Positions 57,921 through 64,000 of a stretch of DNA of 64,000 nt are shown piece by piece (the first letter of the stretch is position 1; every line of letters starts with the position of its first letter). The position numbers and the translations under genes were made by a program. Source of the DNA: Tillandsia leiboldiana. Lineage: Eukaryota > Streptophyta > Magnoliopsida > Poales > Bromeliaceae. The DNA is taken from NCBI GenBank assembly GCA_029204045.2, contig CM055081.1, positions 5,378,696 to 5,442,695 of the forward strand, read 5' to 3'. The notes under the pieces are model-generated. The model ran no database searches and was not told the DNA's origin. It saw only the letters and a program-made list of their open reading frames with translations.

Positions 57921-60079
57921 CATGTATGAATCGAATCAAACAAATTTCGGGAACAAGACTTATTAGACACTTTTGATGAACCCCCAATGAACTTTTCTTG
58001 AGTATTTTACACTTCTTTTTTGGAATCGAAAAAGCGATTTGTCTCTATTGTAAAGATACTTTGGTGGGTCGTCAAAAAAACCGATATATACTTTGGTTGA
58101 TCATTAAGAATGTTGTCTTTGGTTACCATGAATCATAAATGCCAACCAACTATTTCAAAATATGTTTCTAGGCATGGCTATTTAATTTTGATGCTTAATC
58201 AATCAGTTCCCAAATAAATTTATTACGGTATTCACACTTCAAAATTTCTGTGAAATCAGTCCAAGAAATTAGTAAGCTAATAAGAGTAAGAATCATTTAC
58301 AAACTTTTATATGCGTTCCAGTTTCTTTTTTCCCTTTTTCCCTGCATTCCAAATTATTTAACTCAAAAAAAAAATGTCACCGTATGCCTTTAACCAGAAA
58401 ATACGAATTATATGGGGCACTTGGTGCTTTCTGCAGAGAACTGAAATGTGGTGGCTAACTTTACTATGTTTTTCCCTGCTGCATGTACCGGATCTTATAT
58501 ATAAAAAAAGCTGCTGCTTCCTGACCTGCTGGTGCTTGACCAAATACTTGGATTGACGGTTGGTTCTTTCACTGTGCAAGGAAAAATATCAAGCCGAATT
58601 TTCTAATTGAGAATGATCATTCTAGCAGAGCGTTGGTTTGTTCCTGCGATCGCGAGGTACATAAACCTTTTGTTTATTATGCTCTTCTTATATTTGATGC
58701 AAGTACTTACATAGTGAGCTTGAACGTACGCTTTATAATACCACCTAATCTCAAATTTCTTACTTTTAACTGAAACAACCAGACCTTGAATCCCTCTTTC
58801 TCACAAGGAATCAATATTTGGCTACGCTTTGCCTTTGCTTTCTATTTAAATAAATATGATTTACGATATTTTTACGTATTTTTTCCGGTGTCGTGTCGAT
58901 GTGAAGGAGTTATAAAGAGTACTATTCCTACTTGTTGTACTTTGTTAAAATTACTTTGCTTCCCTTTGTAGGCGATGACCATGTAAGAATTGGATAAAGA
59001 ATTCTTGATATTTTAAGATTTTCTAACATTATGTATTTTCATGGTCTAATGTTTAGACAACCATCTTATTATGAGTTTTGGATAGTCTAGCATATATGCT
59101 CACTTACTAACAAACAAAGCCTCTCTCTCCTTCTCTCTCTTACTCTCTCTCCCTCTCTCTCTCTGCCTATTTGTTTTCCAAACGAAATGTAGGTTGACCC
59201 TACATAGACATTAAAAAATAGAGAACATATCTATTTGGTTAAGGTACATTATAGGTTGAGGAATAAAATTTCCTCACTTCCAATTGTGCTAAGCTGTTAT
59301 GTACTCTTTTCCACGAATCTGATGTTTTTCCCACGAGTTGTTGCGGCTATTCAAATGGATCAGATTTAAACGTTTGACCTTCGTTCATCGTCAATACCGT
59401 TCTCTTTGAATAATTAGATTCGATTCTTTAGTTTTAGATGCTGTCCTATTAATTTTTACATACTTTTCTTCCTGAAATTTCATCATCTTAATATTGAGAA
59501 AATCACAAACTCTATTGGGATTGTTTCATGCTAAGATGGTGCATTTTCAAGGAAAAAAATTGTCTAGGGATTAGTAGGGCAGTAATTTCACGAGCCCATG
59601 AGTCATGGTAAAAAAAAGACCACTTCTATTTATTCAACTACCCACCTTGAATAATAATTATTATAATAACGAGTAAATTAATAAAGCTATTTACGACTTG
59701 GTCTTATACTGCTTGCCTATTGGTTGAATTACTCATTCGTAGTAAGCTAATCCTCCTGCGTGCCTACTTATGCCTGTGGTTGGTGTTCCTTCTAGAAACT
59801 TAGCCGGCGTGTACAGTAAAAATTATTCTCCTCAATAAATAAACAGTTAATAAGTGAAATTTACGACTCTCATTAATGTAATGTCCTTAGAATTTTTAAT
59901 TCCCTTCTTTTCGAGATCTGAAATTAGACTCAGCTGAGGCAGACCTCCATAAATGCAATAGTTCCAAGTCAAATTGATAGCTTCAAAAAAAATTGTAATT
60001 TATTACATTAATTATATCAAATGGTTAGAACTATTTTAACTTACGGATCTCGGCATTAGTGATTTTTGCCTACCAAAGC
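57916..60079. other. Gene-free region
   Basis: No convincing frames. CT-rich run near 59128-59165; piece of repeat H at 59046-59085. Confidence 0.5.
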
Positions 60080-60479
60080 AACCTTTTGTTAGAATAATCA
60101 TAAAAAAAACAATGATCTCAAATTTTAAATTAGCATTGAAATTTGTAAGTTATTTTCTTATATATAATTCTATTTTACTTTTCCAAAAAATATTAAAAAC
60201 TGATTATCTATTAATAATTCATGAAATAGATTAAGATTTCAAAGTTTTAATGAGATTTTAAATTTGTATCTTATTTTACTGTATATATATAAGTTTTAAA
60301 AACTCATTACCTATTATTAAGAGTTCTAAAAATTACATTGATTATAAATATTTGTTGTTAGAATAATCTTAAAAACTAAATGATCTCAAATTTTAAATTA
60401 CCCCTGAAATTTGCAGGTTATTTTCTTATATATAATTCTACTTTCCTTATTTTAATTCTAAGTCTACTTTCAGTAGTGG
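60080..60479. repeat. AT-rich unit F, copy at 60.1 kb
   Basis: ttgttagaataatc at 60086 and 60352 (266 bp apart), the same internal order as at 47268-47881, and the same terminal gtctactttcagtagtgg. Confidence 0.9.
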
Positions 60480-60685
60480 CCAGGTCCTGTCAATTACCGG
60501 TTATCATTGTATCTCCAAAAAACACAAGGGACTTACATTTATTCAGGGCCGTATACATATAGTTCTTGAATAAATGTACCTAATCAAATACCGGAACTAC
60601 TTTCCCTATTTCGGTACATTCATAAAGAATTATATGTATTCAATTTTCAACAAATGTAACTCTTTCCAGATATACCAATCTGTCA

Positions 60686-61280
60686 CTAACCTATAGTAGA
60701 GATTAGACACCAACATTAAATAGCCCCACCTAGATATCAAGTTATAATGTAAGCAGACTATATTTGACAATCATAGTAACTGACTTCCTTCAGATGAGTT
60801 AATAATTTGCTTAGAGTTGCCAATCGTAGTAGTTGCTTCCCTCCTGACTATGCAACTCTATGTTACTTAAGAAACCTACAAATGAGATTTCTCTATTTAG
60901 GTTAGAAAAAAAAGAATATATAGGGCGGATGTATAGGACTCTATGATTAGGTTCCAGAAAATATGTATAGGAGTCTACCACTAACCTATAGTAGTGATTA
61001 GGTACCAACATTAAATAACCCCACCTAGATATCAAATTATAATGTACGCAGACTATATTTGACAATCATAGTAACTGATTTCCTTCAGAGGAGTTAACAA
61101 ATTTCTTAGAGTTGCCGAACGTAGTAGTTGCTTCCCTCCTGACTATGCAACTCTATGTTACTTATGAAACCTACGAATGAGATTTCTCTATTTAGATTAG
61201 GGAAAAAAAGATATATAGGGTGGATGTATAGGACTCTATGATTAGGTTCCAGAAAAATATGTATAGGAGTCTACGCTTAG
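60686..61280. repeat. Tandem duplication, unit 295 bp
   Basis: Units start ctaacctatagtag at 60686 and 60981 and are close copies throughout (ccctcctgactatgcaactc, gtataggactctatgattag). A third, decayed unit can be traced at about 61370-61580. Confidence 0.95.
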
Positions 61281-63421
61281 GTTACAGAACATAAAACTGC
61301 CACACCTAAAAGAAAAGGAATATTGGTGGGAGCTTTGTGATTAGGGAAAAAAAATACCTTAATGAAAAGATAAACCTGTATATTCAGGAAAATTAATAAT
61401 TAGCCTTGATTTGACAATTACATTAGTTGATTTCCTTCAGAAACCTTAATAATTAGACTAGATTTAACAATAATAGCAGTTGATTCTCTCAATATATAAC
61501 CCTATATTACTTATGAAGCTTGAAAAATGAGATTCCGCTATTTAGATTATGGAACAAAAAAAAGATATAAAACGACCTAACAAAAAAAAGGAAATTGTTG
61601 CTCCCCTTTCTGTGATTAGTAAACAAGTAGCTTAAGAAAAAGGTAGGCCTTCGATTATACAACTATATCTTTTTTGTTTGACCATACCATTAATGATTAT
61701 TCAACTCTATGGCCAAGCCTCTATGATTAGGGAAAACAAGGGAAAAAATGAGAAAAGTCTTATATTTATCGATGGTCATAAATACATATAGTTCTTGAAT
61801 AAAATGACCTACTAAAATAACGTAACTCCTCTCCCTATTTCCAAAGGTTCGTAAAGACTTATGTGTATTCGATCATCAATAAATGTAACTCTTTTCAAGT
61901 TATAATGTAAGCAGACCAATATTTAATAGCCAGAATTAAATATATTGTCAAACCTCTATGATTATATTAGACAAAAAGTATAAAATTTCTCCGCCTATAT
62001 TAAGAAAAGACAAAAAAAAAAAATAGCCTACTTTCCATCCGTAACTAATTTCCCTTTACTTAAAATGTTTATATTTATTGAGCGTTATGTACAATAGTTT
62101 TTGAATAAACCAACCTAATCAAGTAAAGCGAGTCCTCTTCCTATTTCGGTATATTTGAGCCCTTTCCCTATTTTGGTAAATTTATAATGATATATGTATT
62201 TCTGCTACTATAATTTTTCAATGTTTACAAAATTGTTCTCTTTGGGTGCAATGATGTTATAGGTAAAGGGAAAAGAATCTTACTACTGATCTAATCCTCA
62301 CACATCCAGGTAATTAAAAGATTTTTATACTTTCATTCGTAGTCAGCAAATATATCTGTACAATAACTATTTGGTTATTTCTCCCAATTCCTTCCAGGTG
62401 CCGCATATTACTGTACATTTGACTGTTATGGATTGTTCTTACACATTATGATAATGGAACCTTCCTAATCTTCTCTTTACTGTAAGTTGATAGCCTATGA
62501 TTATTCTTCATAATCCCCCCCCCCCCCCTCTCTCCCAATTGTTAGGTTCTGTTGGTTGTTGTTCTCACAAATGAATATTGGTTGTTGTTCTCGAAAATGA
62601 ATAGTCTTTCATGATTTCTGTTTTTACCTTATTTGCATTTGCTATCTATTTTCTAAATCACTTATGCCTTTTTTTTTTTACTAGCAAAAAACCATGACTA
62701 CCCTTTCTTTTTTTTTGCCCGTTTGTTCTTTCCTAGATCTGATTGTCTTCCAACGGTTTTGTTTTCCTGTTATTTGGATTTCCTATTTGTTTCCTACTGG
62801 TCACATTTGTTCTCTCGATATTTGAGTAAAACAAGTCAAACTCCATTTTGTTCCCAACCACATTCACCATTTGAAAAAACCCTATGTTTGACAAAAGATT
62901 TTAAATTCGTTAGTTCTTAATTGGTTTCTCTTCGCTAAAAATTGAACTTCCCATTTTCTATTAATAAAAGAGAGTGAACTTCCTGTTGTATTTGTCTAAA
63001 TGTACCTACTATTTTGTTTACACTCTTCGGATCTGTGATTTCAAAATTTCCCTACTTTATATTCTTGTTGGTGAAATTTACTTGATAGCCTTCTTGTCGT
63101 TCTACTTGAGCAGATTCTCTTACTGGAAATTATTAAATTTCCCTGGTTTAGGTTATTGGCGAAATTCATTTGGTACCCTTCTTATGGTCCTGCTTGGGCA
63201 AATTCACTTGGTGGGTTTTTCTATTTTGTTTGTCTTCCTGTTTGGAGGCAATGATTATACAAAAGAAATATAAAGGCTTCCTCATTTTCTAATGTTTAAG
63301 TGATCACCTCATTAATCCTTTTTTGAATTGTGTAATTCATGTATGTATGAACACATAATTATTAAGGATTCCTTAATGTACCTACATTTTTATTTACTGT
63401 TCATCTCTCTATCTCCATTTT

Positions 63422-63422
<1 letters not shown>
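61281..63422. other. Gene-free repeat-derived region
   Basis: Decayed pieces of the 295-bp unit to about 62.0 kb, a poly-C run at about 62514-62528, then T-rich DNA. Near 63070-63220 a short internal repeat (aattcacttggt / aaatttacttgat) is present. No gene. Confidence 0.5.

Positions 63423-63471
<49 letters not shown>
63423..63471. repeat. (TA)n microsatellite
   Basis: TA run of about 45 bp. Confidence 0.95.
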
Positions 63472-63473
<2 letters not shown>

Positions 63474-63732
63474 TCTTTAAATATTAATTGCAATTAATTA
63501 ACTTACATGTGAATGAATTGAAAACAATTAACTTTATAGGCGTCCCTACTTTCAAAGCGAAACAGATATGTACACAATCTGGAACTTTTCAATCAACATG
63601 CTTTGGGTAGCATGTGAACTAGACCATGCACACACTGGTAGTGTGCAGCAGCTCGCGTATAGTTCTATTCCAAATATTATAATCCAATTTACTTTAGATT
63701 CGAATCTGGAAAAGATTGGGAAAAAAAAAAAA

Positions 63733-63846
63733 CACCTTGATGCCCTCAAGTTTGGAAGCACGCAGAGGGCGAGGAATTTGTTTCCGTCTAATGTTTAAGC
63801 AACCAACTTATTAGAGTTTTGGATGACCTAGCACATTGACCCTCTT
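63733..63846. repeat. 114-bp repeat H, copy 2
   Basis: Same orientation as the copy at 56232, 7.5 kb away; preceded in both cases by a tggaaaa..ggg(A)n tract. Confidence 0.95.
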
Positions 63847-64000
63847 CCTCGACCTTTTGTCCTGTGGTTCCCTCGCCCATCAATCCGATGGTTTCTCCCA
63901 TTTGCCGATTTATTAATCTTCTCGGTTTGGAGTACTCAAAACTACACAGTTGAAATTCTAAAATTAATTTTAAAATTTTTTCCATTTTTGTATAAAAAGA

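Noticed and set aside
62974..63273. 99-codon hydrophobic frame
   Set aside because: Composed partly of a short internal repeat in T-rich DNA; no motif.
1..64000. CRISPR arrays, rRNA, tRNA
   Set aside because: No regular short repeats with unique spacers and no tRNA or rRNA signatures were seen; the tandem repeats present are long, adjacent and without spacers.

Overview
This window is nuclear DNA from a flowering plant, probably a monocot. The support is two plant-type intron-rich genes, a dense load of plant transposons (Ty3/gypsy LTRs, Tourist-like elements, a CACTA element, a Mutator-type element, Helitron ends, elements set in TA microsatellites) and AT-rich intergenic DNA. I cannot name the species. 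There are no bacterial operons, CRISPR arrays or recognised tRNA/rRNA genes. Only two genes look intact, both on the minus strand.

Layout. (1) 1-9.6 kb: a minus-strand Ty3/gypsy element enters from the left edge (broken gag, primer-binding site, 3.49-kb LTR ending at 4693). It is followed by an 802-bp Tourist-like element, an AT-rich stretch with a TA microsatellite, a small MITE and a second, unrelated solo LTR (about 6.27-8.7 kb). (2) 11.6-18.2 kb: NOP58/NOP5, the box C/D snoRNP core protein, with nine coding exons (578 aa), a 5'-UTR intron rich in telo-box motifs and one GC-AG intron. (3) 18.5-31 kb: a transposon-rich spacer. It holds a Helitron end, a broken gene of an unnamed family (20.9-21.4 kb), a complete CACTA element with internal tandem repeats and TGA target duplication, a GC-rich island, an LTR fragment inverted relative to the one at 6.3-8.7 kb, a Mutator-like element with a 9-bp target duplication, and four short inverted-repeat elements threaded between TA microsatellites. 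(4) 31.6-37.2 kb: a receptor-like cytoplasmic kinase of subfamily VII, best matched to PBL27, with five coding exons (493 aa). (5) 37.2-43.9 kb: AT-rich DNA with a family of TIR elements, Helitron ends and LTR scraps. (6) 43.9-64 kb: about 20 kb with no intact gene, built from local tandem and dispersed repeats. It contains a 100-N gap flanked by the same 1.3-kb sequence on both sides, and a second broken copy of the unnamed family (53.8-54.3 kb).

The two intact genes are unrelated in function (nucleolar ribosome biogenesis; plasma-membrane immune signalling) and only share a neighbourhood. The most unusual biology is the pair of paralogous broken genes 32 kb apart on opposite strands. They have an N-terminal alpha-beta-beta-beta-alpha pattern reminiscent of a double-stranded-RNA-binding domain and a helical C-terminus, and belong to a family I do not recognise.
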